Source: Cyanobacteria bacterium M_surface_7_m2_037
GTDB lineage: Bacteria; Cyanobacteriota; Cyanobacteriia; PCC-6307; Cyanobiaceae
DNA length: 5,801 nt
NCBI GenBank assembly: GCA_016882585.1
Contig: VGPP01000110.1
Coordinates: 1-5,801 of the forward strand
Direction: 5' to 3'
Each line of letters opens with the position of its first letter. Within the stretch, counting starts at the first letter, position 1. A program made the position numbers and the translations under genes. The notes under the pieces were generated by a model that saw nothing but the letters and a program-made list of their open reading frames with translations, was not told the origin of the DNA and did not search any database. This document shows, piece by piece, positions 5,498-5,801 of this stretch.

Positions 5498-5801
5498 ATG
5501 CTGCGCATTGCCGAAACCCTGGAAGCCCAGCTGCAAGCGGCGATGGAGCGGGCATTCCCGGATGCGGCGGCCGAAGCCCGGGCAGCAGAGCGCAGCCTCG
5601 ATCCCCAGCTGGCCCCCGCCAGTAAACCGGAATTCGGCGACTTCCAGGCCAACGGAGCCTTGCCGCTTGCTAAGCCCCTCGGCCAGCCGCCGCGCAAGAT
5701 CGCCGAGGCGGTCGTGGAGCAGCTCAAGGCGGATCCGGTGTTCGCCGAGCTCTGCCTGGAGCCGCAGATTGCCGGCCCAGGCTTCATCAACCTCACGCTC
5801 A
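5498..5801 (+). CDS. argS: Arginyl-tRNA synthetase, N-terminal part
   Basis: Charges tRNA-Arg with arginine; cytoplasmic, essential. Only the first 101 residues of an enzyme usually near 580-600 are present, and the frame is open to the window end. The piece is the N-terminal additional domain that recognises the tRNA: KPEFGDFQANGALPLAK (43-59), with its PEFGDFQ hallmark, and GPGFINLTL (93-101), which in the family comes shortly before the HIGH-type catalytic signature, here outside the window. The ATG at 5498 (MLRIAETL) is preferred; in-frame GTGs at 5483 and 5486 would add four or five residues. The G-rich run just before it may help ribosome binding. It starts 44 bases after the cyclase-kinase stop on the same strand, behind a hairpin, so it may be partly read through or have its own promoter inside the upstream gene. 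Confidence 0.95.
   Translation, partial: MLRIAETLEAQLQAAMERAFPDAAAEARAAERSLDPQLAPASKPEFGDFQANGALPLAKPLGQPPRKIAEAVVEQLKADPVFAELCLEPQIAGPGFINLTL

Noticed and set aside
1..5801. tRNA, rRNA, CRISPR array, insertion sequence, and HIP1 (GCGATCGC) sites common in many cyanobacteria
   Set aside because: Reading through by eye, I saw no cloverleaf, regular spaced repeat, transposase, terminal inverted repeat or HIP1 octamer.

Overview
The window is a dense stretch of plus-strand genes from a GC-rich cyanobacterium, most likely a Synechococcus/Cyanobium-type picocyanobacterium. The main evidence is content and order: a mnmE tail, nadC and argS lie close together, an arrangement I recall from picocyanobacterial genomes, and a Tll0287-like haem protein is a typically cyanobacterial sensor module. 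The taxon is an inference; no rRNA or other marker is present.

Layout, all on the + strand. Positions 1-14 hold the last codons of a gene ending Ile-Gly-Lys-stop, read as the C-terminus of the tRNA-modification GTPase MnmE. A 48-base gap with a small hairpin follows. A TerB-like helical protein of unknown function (63-569) then overlaps the start region of nadC (560-1435), which makes nicotinate mononucleotide for NAD synthesis. After an 87-base gap come three genes joined by two ATGA start/stop overlaps: a membrane Tll0287-like/HAMP protein with one c-type haem motif (1523-2467), a PhnD-like substrate-binding lipoprotein (2464-3405), and a large cytoplasmic protein fusing a class III adenylate cyclase, a Hanks-type kinase-like domain and three divergent C-terminal helical repeats (3402-5453). 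A composite hairpin spans the end of that gene. The 5' end of argS (5498 onward) runs off the window.

The housekeeping genes (mnmE, nadC, argS) serve tRNA modification, NAD synthesis and translation. The three-gene block between nadC and argS is the interesting part. It looks like a complete but split signalling unit: a haem-bearing extracytoplasmic sensor that ends right after its HAMP domain and has no output domain, an orphan ligand-binding lipoprotein with no transporter beside it, and a soluble cyclase-kinase effector. I infer that the three proteins work together, so that a redox, gas or small-ligand signal outside the membrane alters cAMP synthesis and/or phosphorylation inside. The sequence shows the domains and the tight coupling. 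It does not show the signal, the partners or the activity, and several catalytic motifs in the effector are non-canonical.
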